A DNA stretch of 64,000 bases from Macrocystis pyrifera (taxonomy: Eukaryota; Sar; Phaeophyceae; Laminariales; Laminariaceae). Shown here piece by piece: positions 22,942 through 34,899 of this stretch (positions are counted from its first letter, which is position 1; each line of letters begins with the position of its first letter). Location: contig JASSKH010000003.1 of NCBI GenBank assembly GCA_031763025.1, positions 9,375,078 to 9,439,077 of the forward strand, given 5' to 3'. The notes under the pieces were generated by a model, which ran no database searches, was not told the origin of the DNA, and saw only the letters and a program-made list of their open reading frames with translations. The translations under genes were made by a program, and so were the position numbers.

Positions 22942-25040
22942 CACCATGGACACACGGCGTTTCGTCTGCACCACCCCGCGTCGAGGTGGTCTCAGGTTTG
23001 GTACGGCAAGATAATTTCGTGCCGAGCAGGCGGTTCCGCGAGGACGGTCTGGAAGCTTTAAAGCTGTCAACGGGGGGGGGGCGCCAGAGTAAATACTCTC
23101 GGCGCTCCCGCCGTGGCGAAACAAACGAAGCATATTAATAGTGACTCTCTGCAGGACCAAGTGGAGCCCGTGGTACCTATGATACACCCTGAAGAAAACA
23201 AAACAATTCAGATTTTGGAGGCCATGTGGCACGCTTAATGCTTTAGGCGCATTCTTTTTTTACCAGATTGTCATGGACATCACACCGCCCGTGGCGCGCG
23301 TTTTTCACTTGGTTTTAGAATGTACCTGATTTTGGCTCAAATGGATCAGGTATACCTGATTTTGGCATTTGCCCTAATATTAAAGGGAAATCAGAGCATA
23401 TACGCATGCAGCACACGAGCGGGAACTCAGACAGCAGCGGTGTTAAATCCATATCTGCCGATTTTGTATTGTCTTGCTTCGTAAAACAGGAAGGGAGAGT
23501 ACAGCGAGGGGTACATGACGATCATGAAGAGATGGCCTGATCTGCGGGATGCGCCTGATCACCCCCGAAAATCGGTGGACGACAACACCCTTCGCCAACA
23601 CCGCTTGTGCATCGAGGCGTCTGAAAAACGGACCGAGACTTACTGCCACAGCGTCGGTAAGTGGTGTGCGACTAACCCAGCTATTGTTATTAATATTTGT
23701 ATTATTGTACTTTCCATTGTTGTTGTGTCCCTTGAAGTTGCTGGAGTTAGCATGGACAGGTGCCTTCGAGCGGCGGATCTTCACCCACGTCTTTGAGCAT
23801 AAACTACACCGAACTAGTGTTGGAGCAGTCGTGGAGTTCACCACGTTGTATTAACTACGCTACATTGACTGATTGTTTTCGGAAGTCAGAATGAGTTATT
23901 AAATTTGACGACAACAAAAAACCACGACGCCTTTCGAGATCTAGTCGAATTGATTTGACGACCCACTGCTTCCTGCAAACAAGGCACGCAATGTTGCGAC
24001 AGTTTTAACCTGCGGCGCGCGTTCCTAGTGGCTGCTGTAATACTTATGCTACATGGTACTAACTTCATGCGTAGAACGGGCGCACGCACGCGTTCCTAGT
24101 GGCTGGTATAATACATTCGCTACATGGTATTAATTTTATATGTAACGCGGCCGCACGCGCGTAGCCGATGCTGGAGCTCCATATCGCAATAATTCCCCAT
24201 CGGGTTCACACACTGAACTATGTATCGCTATGCAACTTTGCGCACGGCCTTGCGCTCCATTGTCTGGTGCTGTATTTCAGGTGTTCTGCCGGAGGGTGTC
24301 ACGGCGGACCAGTACTACATCCAGTTGATGAGGGAACTGGCGGATAGTGTTATTGACGTTGGCCAGTCCACGCCGGTTCCATTCGACTGGGACCTCTCCC
24401 TGTACAACCTGCCGGACCCAATCGACAAGAGCGAGCTTTCAAGTGTAGGTGCTTCAAGGCCGGGTGTGGGGAGTCAAGCAGGTGACACAGAGACGACTGC
24501 TGCAGGGAGTGGTGGATCGGCTTCTACTGTGAGCGACAGAGGCGAAATCAGGGCTGGAGCGACGGGAGTTTCACCTGCTCAAGGGGGGGGTGGGGGGGTA
24601 GAGGTGGCTGGGGGGGGGCGCGGTCTGCAAACACAGCTAGCGGCACCGCCTTCATCAGCGTGGAGATTGGAAAGTTTGTGGCCTTTTCGCAGCCGAAGAG
24701 CGCCCTGTCGGCAGTTTGTGTGGGAATGTCCTGTCCATCAAAAGAGGGGTAGATAGCGACGAGGTGGAGTTGCACTGGTACATGCCAAAGACTGTAGATG
24801 CCAGCGCGCCACGCTCTAAGTACGGAAGAGCAGGGTGGACCCCCGAGTTTTGCCTAGTACAGGGCAAGCGAATACGTTCAATTGGTTAGGAGCATGTTGC
24901 AGCAATCTCCTGTACGTTCAAGGAGCTCACCAAATCGACCAAACTGCCGAGTCGCGTATGGTCGGCTATTGCGGAAAGTGCACAGGCACAAGACATGGAG
25001 GAGGAGGAGGAGGAGGAGGAAGAGGAGCCGTCGTCGTAGA
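22942..25040 (+). CDS. Unrecognised spliced gene, possibly transposon-derived
   Basis: Exon 23,490-23,656 (YSEGYMTIMKRWPDL start, GTAAGT donor) joins in phase to exon 24,281-25,040 (TTTCAG acceptor) reading VLPEGVTADQYYIQLMREL. The second exon has a Gly/Ser-rich linker, a frame change at a G run (about 24,583-24,620), then EIGKFVAFSQPKSALSAVC and VELHWYMP...WTPEF, an in-frame TAG at about 24,888, more readable sequence (CTFKELTKSTKLPSRVW) and a Glu-only tail ending PSS-stop. An upstream open block (22,942-23,238, CAG acceptor; SGLVRQDNFVPSRRFREDG) also switches frame at a G10 run and ends ILEAMWHA-stop; it may be another exon. The later block resembles small beta-barrel reader modules at the C end of some mobile-element proteins. 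I cannot name the family. Confidence 0.45.
24013..24160. repeat. ~71-bp tandem duplication
   Basis: Two copies starting GCGTTCCTAGTGGCTG (about 24,019 and 24,090), continuing through GCTACATGGTA and ending in GC-rich CGCACGC. Lies in the intron of the gene above. Confidence 0.6.
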
Positions 25041-25174
25041 ATGTACAGAGAGCGGCGTACAGAAAGAAGTAGAGCCATTCGCGCGCATGTCATTATTATG
25101 ATATTGAAGCGCTTCAATTACTGTGCGTGGTAGTAGTACGTGGTCTTGGGGGGTTGTTCAGCGGTGCTGCTTAA

Positions 25175-27293
25175 CTTTTATTATTTTATTTACTCGGTGG
25201 AAGCACACTCCACCGCACCGACGACGACATCGCTCTTCTCGTACGGCGACCGCCCAACCCCCCGCCCGGACACAGCCCGCCCCCTTCAGCCTCTTCGCCC
25301 CCACGCATCTACGTTCCAATGCTGATGCGCCCCTGGGGGCTGAACACATGCCACGCCACCACTTCCCTACACCTGGGAGTCACTCGAACCGTTCTCATGC
25401 TGGCGCGTTTCTACTGGTGGGTCGGCATGGATTTTTCCGCCCGCTGGTGGATACGCCGCTGCCTCAAGTGCCAGGCCCGCAAGACATCCCGACAAACCAT
25501 CCGCTGGTCGATCCTCTCCCTACCCTTACCCAACAGCCCTGGCATCACCGTCAGCGTGGACTACTTTGGACCTCTTCCCCTCACACCACGCGGAAACGCC
25601 TACATCCTCCTCTTCACCGACCGCTTCAGCCGCCGCACCGACATGTTTGCCGTCTCAGCAGCTCAGTTCACGGCCGCCGGCACCGCCGACGTATTCATCG
25701 ACCAGTACATCACCCTTTGGGGGTGCCCGGTAACGCTTCTGTCCGACAACGGCCTCCACTTCACCTCCAAGCTCGCCCGCGCCGTCTACGATCGCCTGGG
25801 CGTCAACAAAGCCAACACCAGCGCCTACCATCCCTGCACCAACGGGGGCGTCGAGCGCGTCAACCACGTTCTGGCCCAGATGCTATCCATGGTCGGAAAT
25901 GAACAACAAACCGACTGGGACGTGTTGCTGCCGCACGTCTCGGCGGCCTACAACAACTCTGTCAACGCCGCTACCGGACTTGCGCCCGACGAGGTCCACA
26001 TAGGCCGCCTTCCCCGCCTCCCGCTCACCGTCTTCGAGCCCGACAACATCGGCGGTCATCAGAGCCTGGAGCGCGACCACCTCTCCTACATCAACCTCGC
26101 CACCGACCGCCAACAACGCGCTTACTCCCTCGTTCGCGAGCTTTACCACATCACCACATCGCGTCTACAACGCCGGAACGCCCCCATCATGGCCGCCCTC
26201 TCCGCCTCTCCCCCTTTCGTCGTAGGCGGCTGGGCATGGGTCTACAACTCCGCTTCGACTATTCGCCAGGGCGCCGAAAAGGACACCGACGCAACCGTGC
26301 TCAAGACGAAGCTCTCCCTGAACTGGAATGGGCCCTTCAAGATTCTTGCCGTAGGACCGGTGCCCGCCTCCGACACGCCCGACAAACGACCCCTGCACGA
26401 CAAACTACTCTTTCTAAATCTACCTTCTGGCATCCCCGGACGGGACTCCAAGCCCCGCGTCTCCGTCAAACGGTGCAAGCCTTGCCGAGCCCCGACGACA
26501 TCACCGACCTTCCCAAGTACCTGCCTGCGGACCTCACAACCTACGTCCTCACCTCCTCCGCCGCCAAGTCTCCACCTTACCACGTAGCCGTCGACGACGT
26601 CTCATCACCCCCGGAGCGCCTCGAGGTCGAGCGCATCTCCGTCCACCAGCTCGTACGCGGCCGCGGTGGTGTTATCGCGGTCCTGTACGAGACTCATTGG
26701 GCCGGACTCCTCAGCCCCTCTTGGGAACGCGAGCTCGACCTTCAATACTCCCGGCGCCACATCCTACTATACTGGTCCGGAACACCGGTGCAAACAAGCA
26801 GATGAATCGCCTCTATCGACAAATGCGCATAGGCGCCGCGCACCGGGAACTCTCAAGATCACAAGGCCAAATCTTCCTCGCCACCGGCTATTCCTTGGTC
26901 TCCCGTGACCTCTGGCTCTGTAATTTCAACACGACCGTCCTACCATCTGGGACCCACATCTGGTACAAGGCGCGCGACGGCCTTTGGTGGCTGGGTAAGA
27001 TTGCCCACCGCGCGCCCCGGGACCCCCCTACTAACGCCTCTGCGGACAACCCTTCAGACTCGCCCCCGGACGACTCCTACATTATTCGGTTCCTGGACGA
27101 CCCAGGCCCTATCAAGATCAACCTGCAGCCTGCTCGCTACACAACCGCACGGGACGCCATCTCCGGCTCCTGGTGCCTGCAACGCCACGGGACAGGAAAC
27201 TTAGCCCGTGGGGTACTGCGGAGCGCAGATGCGCCTCGTGGAGCCCCCGCCGTTTCCACCACGCCCCCCAATCAGCCTTTGTTGTCCTTGTAG
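25175..27293 (+). pseudogene. Ty3-type integrase with chromodomain-like and Tudor-like C-terminal modules
   Basis: The frame is open from 25,175. Counting from the Met at 25,319: zinc-binding His12, His18, Cys48 and Cys51; catalytic Asp81 (SVDYFGP), Asp144 (LLSDNGLHF) and Glu180 (GGVERVN), an exact DD35E spacing; then a GPF module (NWNGPFKI). A one-base shift near 26,490 moves to a frame with a chromodomain-like block (VLYETHWAGLL...SWERELDLQ). After its stop (about 26,803) another frame has GTHIWYKARDGLWWLGKI and YIIRFLDDPGPIKI, resembling Tudor/Agenet readers. Protease, reverse transcriptase and RNase H are absent upstream, so the element is 5'-truncated. The right copy lacks this shift but has a different one, so both may be sequencing errors. 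Confidence 0.8.
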
Positions 27294-28697
27294 CGTATAT
27301 TAGTTCTGAATAGCCTTCTCTGGTACGACATAGCGTAGTTCTTCCGGGATAGCATAGTTCTTCCGGGATAGTATAGTTCTTCCAGGCCAGTCTTCCATCT
27401 CTGGCAGTAGTTCAGCCTATTGGGTTTTATCTTCGTTTTTTCTAAATCAGATAGTCATATCACCCCCCTTGCGCTTCTAGGTGTGATAAGCTTTTGTAGG
27501 CCACCACAACAAACTTGGCGATAGTACGCCTTCGGGCGTTGATATTCTATTTTTCTTCTCAGATTGGTCTCTCCAGTTCCGTTCCTTGGCGTCTCTTCCG
27601 ACCCACCCCTGGTATCACAGGCCCCCGACTTACCGTCGAGCCGTGAAAATACCACGTTTTAACTGATTTTTGTTATATTTTATTTCACTAACCTCTAGGG
27701 TCTCTCCATTTCCTTGTCCCTTCTTACAAGGCCACTGAACCGCCTTACCACCGTCCCCACGGTTGGTGTCTCCTGTGTTGGGTTCGGACCACAGAGAGAA
27801 AATTAGACTTGATCTCGTTTCCGATGTTCTTTTTACCACCAGAGTTTGGCCTCGATTTTCATCAGGTATGCCACACGTTCCCCTCGTCCGTGGCGAACGA
27901 TCTGGCTACGATGTAGCCGCCGTAAGTACAACTTGTGCATGTTAAGCTGTAGGGACACACATCCGTTGTCCACGTCGAACTAGATGCCTTAGGCCTCCCT
28001 TTCCGAGCGACTTCTTGATCTCTTGGTCGTACTGATCCTGGTTGAGTTACCGTACTCCGTTTGCTGGGGTTTGTTCCCACTATTAGTTTGCCATTTTAGA
28101 GTAGATACAGCGTCTCTTTCAGGCCCTAGCAAGTCCTTTCGGACATAATCCCGGGAACGTTTAGAACGATCCCGCTGTAACCCCCTGCGCTTTCTGTACT
28201 TCGTGTGGTGTCCGTGCCCTCATCGCATTCACCGCGCTTCGACGCCCAACCGTGCTCTCGTATTTCCCCGGACTCGTCAAGGCCCCGGACTTATGAGCCC
28301 TCAAGCACAACGCCAGATACTCTATTTTGTTCATTGGTTTTGGTATCGCTTTTCGCCCAGAGCTTGCGCCTTCTCCTACATTCGTCTTCGTGCCTGCCTT
28401 TCACTACATTTTGGGTTTTCTACATCCTTCTGCGTTAGTCCCCAGTGTTCCTCGTTTCCTAGCGTTTCTTGTTGCCTTCATTTCGGTCTTTTCTGTTTGC
28501 CCTTACTCCCTTTTGCCTCAGTTTCACTATCGGCAACACTCAAGACCTCATTACGAGGTGTGGGGATATCTATAGCCTCATTTTGTAATTTCGAATAGCC
28601 GCATCTTCGACCTCCCTTTCTGGTCTTTAGGATGAACTCCGTTATCATCCATCGACCGTCGTGTGGTCTGCATATACGACTATCCAAGGTGGGCTAA
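27294..28697. other. Non-coding stretch between integrase and candidate LTR
   Basis: Includes three ~20-bp direct repeats of TAGTTCTTCCGGGATAG-type sequence at about 27,335-27,395. No convincing gene. Minus-strand frames here are short and interrupted. Confidence 0.4.
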
Positions 28698-29381
28698 TGT
28701 GATATGATGTAGTACCGGGCTATAGAAGTGATTGAGCAGTGTTCTAGAAGTACCAAAGTCCACAAGTACCGAAGAATACTCCCAAGAGTATTCCTGAGGC
28801 GCTGAGGTTTTCCTTGGTGAACAAGAATGATAGCCCTGAATACCCTTAAGAGTATACCTGAAGCTCGGAAGTTTCTCTCAGTAGATAACAAGCCAGCACG
28901 GCTTACGTGAAGACCCGAGGAATGTTCGTAGAACAGACTGAATAACCCGTAGTATGTGTTTTAGTGGACTTACAGAAGTATCGCAAGGTGTGACTACTGT
29001 GAGGACACTGCAGCAGTGTTCCTAGAACAGTCTAAATGACCCGTAGAATGCGTTTTAGCGGACTTATAGAAAGTATCCCAAGGTATGGCTACTCCGGTAG
29101 TCCAGGTCGTCGATAGAAGAGTGGACAAGCGTCCGAGGAGAGTTCCTCGGACAAACGTATAAACCCGTCGAGCGGGCTAATGTAGGAGACAAGAGTGGGT
29201 TTGGTGCCTCGAACCAAACCCCCATCGTCTCACTCTCATTCTGCTCCCCTCTCTCTCACCAAGGACCAAGAGGAAAAACAACAATATTAAGAGAAGCCTA
29301 TACTACAAACAAGAGAAGCTGCCTCCGGCCAGCCAGTTCCTGCCTTCACTTCCCTTACCTCTACACTCGGACACCGTGACA
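28698..29381 (+). mobile_element. Candidate long terminal repeat (684 bp) followed by primer-binding-like site
   Basis: Begins TGTGATATGATG and ends GTGACA, giving TGT...ACA tips. Directly downstream is TTGGTGGGCTCTTCG (29,382-29,396), which fits a primer-binding site complementary to a tRNA 3' end in CCA. Inside are a 64-bp duplication (GAATACYC starts at 28,774 and 28,838), a 94-bp duplication (AGAACAG starts near 28,929 and 29,023) and TATA-like CGTATAAACC near 29,156. Only one LTR is visible per arm, so the call rests on the tips and the adjacent site. Confidence 0.5.
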
Positions 29382-29396
29382 TTGGTGGGCTCTTCG

Positions 29397-30286
29397 TAAT
29401 TATGGGCCTGCAACGGTTGAAACATGTTTTTTTTGGGTTTTTTTCGGAGATTCAGGGGGACTTCTTTAGAAAGCAGACGTATGGTGCTTTTCAGTACATT
29501 TTTTTGTTTTGGAACATGATAATAACTAAATATCGAAACCAAAAACCGGGTGCCAGCTTTCTGGACGAGATACATCATTGTCAGTGATTCCAGTTTTGCT
29601 CGAAAAAAAACGGCGAAAACTGGATATAAAAATGACGTCGATTCTCATGTCAATATGCGTCATTCCGACACGTTAGTTAGTGTTCTGTTAGAAGTAGAAC
29701 ATTTTGGAATGGCGCAAGAAAATTCAAAGGCGGCAGATAATCTTAAGCACTAGAAAGTGAAGAAACTACACGCACATTTTAATCTGCGAATTTGCACCAA
29801 TCATACCGTTAGTGTTTCGCCAATTAATGACGTAAATAGTGTCTTGATCATACAGAGAGCATCATCACATTACTATTTCAAATTGATTATCATTGTCTAC
29901 AAAAGTAGTGGAATGTACACAAACATAGTGCTTGCATTTTTCACCATTCAGGTGTCTTGGTTTCCAATCAATAAATGGAACACTTGGAAACTATTTGTTC
30001 CTATTAAAAAGCTCACACTCAATCAAATGCTAGACACTCAATCTGACGAAAACATTTGGCGTCGTCGGCAGGACACGGGTTCGAATCTCACTTCGAACGT
30101 TTCTTTTATAGAAACGCTTGCGTGTGCGTCCCTAAAAACACATCTCCCTGGTTCCCCAGGTATTGAAACGAAGCGGGTAGGTCAGCGTACGGCCGTATAC
30201 GGTACCGACGCCCCAAAGATCGCGCCGTTCGGAGGGAGGGAGGGAGAGTGTTACAAAGATTACCCTGGGCTGGGTAATCGATCGAT
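29397..30286. other. AT-rich DNA, nothing recognised
   Basis: No gene seen. A GGTTCGAATCTC stretch at about 30,078 resembles a tRNA B box, but its flanks do not form a tRNA. Confidence 0.4.
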
Positions 30287-30510
30287 CTTTTACCCCTGTA
30301 GCTCAGTAGGTAATACTTTCACAATTCCCCGAGTTCGGGTCCGTTTGGGCTTCACTATAGCTTCTATGGTAGCTCTAGACCATGCGAATACACCCCGCGC
30401 AGTCCCTTGCCCCTTCCGCGCCGTGTGCCGCGAACGTCGCACGGTGCCGTGTATAAGCGGCTTATATACAACACCGGTGTTTTTATATAAGAAATCGGGA
30501 TACCAGTTTT
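30287..30510 (+). mobile_element. SINE-like repeat with tRNA-type promoter boxes, copy 1
   Basis: TGTAGCTCAGTAGGTA (A-box-like, about 30,297) and GAGTTCGGGTCC (B-box-like, 30,331) are followed by about 150 bp shared with 33,250-33,402, including GCCGTGTGCCGCGAACGTCG, and then the palindrome ACACCGGTGT. The rest does not fold as a tRNA, so a tRNA-derived SINE is likelier than a functional tRNA. Confidence 0.55.
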
Positions 30511-33119
30511 GTATTTAGCGATAGCAGCACCGATCAGTAGTAGTGCCAGTGCTAGGGAAAATAATATTCTACTGCTTGCTGCTGTTATAATAATAGTTGT
30601 ATTTGTAGTAGTAGCTCGGAGGTCGGTTTGGCCTGTGTAGCAGCAAGCCCGCCATCCAGCCAGCCACCCTCTGGGTATGGCATTTCAGAAGAGGAATAAA
30701 AAAGTTGTTCTCTCGACGAGGCACCTTGACCGAAACAGACGTACGTGTGTTTACCAGGTATAATAGTATTTAGCGACGGAGGGGGGCTCGCATTGCACCA
30801 CATCGCATTGTGCGGCGCAGTACATGGTACCGCGCCATAGGACCAGTGGGCCCTTGCCCGAATAACCTTTATTTTCTGAAACAGAGTTGTCTGATGAACT
30901 GCTGCTTTCGTGCCTACATTGCGACAGGTACGCGCCTAAAAGGCATTGTCGGCACTCAACAATAACTCCGTTGGTCCGGAGCTCACAAAGTCGGGGAAAA
31001 GGGGATGTAAACTAATGCGTGAAGTACCTTTTCTGAAGCCAGGCGTGCCGAAAACAGGCAGGCGTGCCCGGACCCACTGTTTGTTCTATTGTTCTCGTGC
31101 TTGTATGTTGTTCAGGCAAGTACGATCTGGCTCTGCTCCGGTCACTCACACAAGGTGCTTGACGACTTTACAACAGTAGTAATATAAGTTATAGGCTCTT
31201 GCATTAGTTGCTGCCTCGCCAAATGTCTTCTGAGCGGAAGGGCGTTGCATTCATCAGCAAGGCAACGATCACGCCTGCCACGTATGATGAGGGGACGCTT
31301 GCTACAAATAATAATGCCGCAACAGGGGAGAGGGGATATCATAACACTAGCCCACCCTGAAGGACCGTATATGTATGCATATTCATAGTAGCACCAACAC
31401 AGCTCTTTTGGTAGGAAGGCTCGGCAAAAACGTGGTAGGCTGCTACGTAGTAGTTATTTCTGTTTCGATCAACGAACTGATCATTGAGTGGAATATTGAT
31501 CATTCTTGAGATGCAGTTGTCGCAGTGCTACTTCTTATCTCTCTCCGGACAAACTTGTCTTCAACTGTTCATTCACTCTTTGGGCAGAACAACACCATTA
31601 CAGTTTGGAATGTGTTCGAGAAGTGAAGTATGATAATTAGCACTGCTGTTCGGCTGGTATCCTTTCAGAAGAAGTAAAAACTTGCGGCGAGCAACGGCGT
31701 CGCAGTAGTGTGCGTCGTGATGTCGTGCCGAGTATGCCCGTCTCGTACACGTATAGTGAGACCCGGGCGGGTTCCAAGATCTGCGCGATAATCTTCTTGC
31801 GGTTTGCATGCTCTTCCATGCTTTAAACCTGTCACAGCAGTAAGTGCCTTCGTATGTGGCCAGATTATGCGTGTTGTTGCGGTGGTGGCTGTACAAGGGC
31901 TACCGGTAATCACGCATCATAAGCGAAGCAGGAACGGTTGACGTTGTTGCGACGCCGCAGAGGAGTAATGAACTCTTGTTGCGACATAACCACGGATGGA
32001 TGTATACGCCAAACATGCAGACAAGTAATTCAGCGTCGTATACCGAACGAGAGTCGGGATTTTTCGAAAAGACATAACGGAGTAGGTTATGATACTTGCA
32101 GCAAGAATCAAGCAAGAGAGTACGTTAGAACCTAGTTATCGGGTAATCCAATTCGACAGTTGTATGTAGGAAGTTTGACTATGTAACCTCTATCGAGGGG
32201 TCTTATTAAGGATAATTACCATGCTACCCAGCAGCAGCCAGAAGTCTATACCGAGTCGCTGATCGATATCATAGTCGCCCGTACGTAGCGAGTAGACCAC
32301 AGCAGTAGTACAAAGTGCTACGGCAGTACAAGCAGTGCGGTTTGTCCAATGTCGATTCAGTAGTATTCGGTGGAACTCCGTTGGATCAGTTATCTCCGGT
32401 TCACATGCGGCAGAACCCGGAAATGCCGCCTTGAGTTCAGCCGAGGTTTTTGTTCGAGTTTTAGTTTTCACCGCATGCTCTGGGGATCTTGAGACTTGAG
32501 AGCTCCGTGCTCGATTGACCGTGTACACGCACAATCGTCCACTTCTCTTGTCTTCTCCTCTCCTCCTTCTCCTTCTCCTCAACCTGTAGAAGACCGATAG
32601 TCTACACAGGCCTTGAGCGAAATTATCTTTCATATGTTCTTCTGAGAGTAAAAGTTTGGAATACAACCAGTCGGTTCGACACCGGCTGAAGTGCTTCCCT
32701 CTGCGGCGGGCTGCTTAATGTAAATCAGGAGCCGCGAACACACGCCTAACTATGCGGGGATTCCGCCAAGACCCTAAACTATGCCAACACAAACTTGCTC
32801 TCGATGACGATGCTCTCACAATAGTTCACTTTCTTGAAATCCTGCCTGTGGTCACAAAACAGACTGCAACAAAAAGCATCTCGATGGGAGAAAAGAAACA
32901 ACAGCGAAATAGTTCGCACGGCCACAGTATCATACCAGTCCGTAAGGGAAATGGTAGTAACGAGCTGTGGTATGCCATCCGGACCTCTTGCAACCAAATA
33001 ACACCAGGAACATATCCATGGTATTATATGTACACTTGAAAAAAAAAAAAAAAAGGAAAAGGAAAAAATAACAACTACTAACATCAACAACTACCTGGAG
33101 AGTGTGCCGCAAACCTTGG
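30511..33119. other. Low-coding region with small open frames
   Basis: Scattered small frames. The longest (32,190-32,666, minus) is listed separately. No RNA genes or repeat families seen. An (AAG/GAG) pyrimidine patch lies at 32,553-32,580. Confidence 0.4.
32190..32666 (-). CDS. Hypothetical 158-codon frame
   Basis: An ATG-to-stop frame with a run of Arg near residue 32 and two hydrophobic segments near the C end (TACTAVALCTTAVVYSL and FWLLLGSMVIIL). It is intact in both arms (right copy 50,465-50,941, plus), unlike the frames of the receptor tail and integrase, but two near-identical copies are not independent evidence. No family recognised and no splice context; it may be chance. Confidence 0.2.
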   Translation of the reverse strand: MYSKLLLSEEHMKDNFAQGLCRLSVFYRLRRRRRRRGEDKRSGRLCVYTVNRARSSQVSRSPEHAVKTKTRTKTSAELKAAFPGSAACEPEITDPTEFHRILLNRHWTNRTACTAVALCTTAVVYSLRTGDYDIDQRLGIDFWLLLGSMVIILNKTPR

Positions 33120-33445
33120 CGCGGTGTTTTACGTAATATTATATACGACACCGGTGTCGCTTGTGTACGACATCGGTTTGGTATATAAGAAACCACGACA
33201 CCGAGGTGAATCTCTTGGGAGTGAGCGTGATATATACGCATATCTCTCCGAGGTCAGGTCCGTTTGGGCTCTTCACTTACAGCTTTGATTGGAGCTCTGG
33301 ACCATGAACACACACCTCGGGTAATCTTTGCCTCCTCCAAGCCGTGTGCCGCGAACGTCGCGCGTACATAATAAATCGTGACACCGGTGTCATATTTACC
33401 AGTACCGAGTGTCGTATTTACCATTACCGTGGCATTCAAGTCTAC
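33120..33445 (+). mobile_element. SINE-like repeat, copy 2
   Basis: Core 33,250-33,402 matches 30,330-30,482. It is preceded and followed by further ACACCGGTGT-containing sequence and GGTATATAAGAAA, suggesting a partial dimer. The A-box part is not preserved. Confidence 0.5.
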
Positions 33446-34648
33446 AGAGTTTTGCAGGTACTATAAATATTGTACAGTTCGCAGTTGGCTGCACTACTAG
33501 CCTACATCAGTAGTGCCCGAACTCGCAGCAACTCCAGTTTTCCTAACAGAGGGCTACCTGACAAAACCTTTACAAAAAAAACAGGATCAAGGGGGAGCGG
33601 GGGGGGGGGGGGGTGATGTATCTTACGAAAGAACGCGCAACGTGGCCAAAAGTATATTGTCGCCACCACGACGAGTAGCATAAAAATGACGGCTTGTTTT
33701 TGTGCTGGTACGTGTAAAATAAAAAAATAAATAATTAAGAAAAACGCAACACAAATAAACACAAGGAAAGAAAGCGAAACAGTCACGCCTACAAAACTTG
33801 CAGCACCTCCTGAACCTGTACAAATTCCACCGTAATGAAAGCACCAAACGCGGCGCTTCATCTTTACTAGGGGAACGGGGAAAAAACCCGATCGGGTTCT
33901 AGACACACATGAATCCCTGACCCGTCACACTATAGGTTATTATTACGCCCTTTCGCGTGGGCGTTCTTTTGGCGGGAAAAAAAACAGAAAAAATCCGACG
34001 CAAAAAAACGAACAAGAAGGGGAGAGACACCGGAGAAAGCGTCGTTCAATTACTACCCTCGCGCGCGCCAGCCCATGTAACGATGCCTCACTCCGTCACC
34101 CCCCCCCCCCCCCCCTCAAGAGAAATCGAGCCTTTCAATAGTGATCGTATGATACCCTATCTCTCTATTTCTTGTCTCTTACGTTCGTCACCCATCACCC
34201 ATCATCCCTTCCCCCCCACCCCCCCCCGAAAAAAAAAGCGAAAGAAAAATGCAACAAAAACCGACGCGCCACCCCCCTGGTATATGCCAGGACGTCCTAC
34301 GTGTACAAACCAAATAACATAAATCAAGAGGCGAGAAAAGCTCACGCAGGGAAAAATGAACAGGGGAAAGGGGAGGGGAAGGGCATACGAGCATTACCTG
34401 TCACACTCCTCCCTACAAGCGAATCGTAAAATACATTGTGTATTACTCTATTGATAGCAACCGACACTTTTACTGACGAATTTAGCCCTCTCCCTCCCCG
34501 CCGGGACCCCTCCACTCCCCCCCACCCACCCCGGTCCCCCCGTGGCCATCTTGACCTCCCACGTCTGATACAGCGAGAGAGCTCGTGCACCGCCCCCGCT
34601 CACCCATGTTGGTCATCTGCTGCTTTATGCTGGTATGCTTGAAAGCAC

Positions 34649-34686
<38 letters not shown>

Positions 34687-34899
34687 GAGAGCCGCGAGCA
34701 CCCCATGACTCCGTAGCATACACCAACGCCCATACCGGCACCACCGACAAAGGCACCAGACCCCAACACGCACGAAGAAAAAAACGTGATCGCAAGCAAC
34801 AGGGGGGTTTCCACATGTTCGTTCCTGCGTACGCCGCATCCGTGTCCGTGCGTGCGTGTGTCAAACTAAACAAGAACAAAAGGTGGGGAAATTGTTGGG
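33446..34899. other. Region downstream of the receptor gene (left copy)
   Basis: G run at 33,600-33,614, C runs near 34,100 and 34,210, and a (GA)n microsatellite at 34,651-34,690. No gene recognised. Confidence 0.45.

Noticed and set aside
30060..30110. tRNA gene suggested by GGTTCGAATCTC
   Set aside because: The T-arm stem does not pair beyond three bases and no acceptor stem or anticodon arm can be formed.
29757..30518. 253-codon frame
   Set aside because: It runs through AT-rich sequence and the SINE-like repeat, shows no family features, and the mirrored copy differs at the end.
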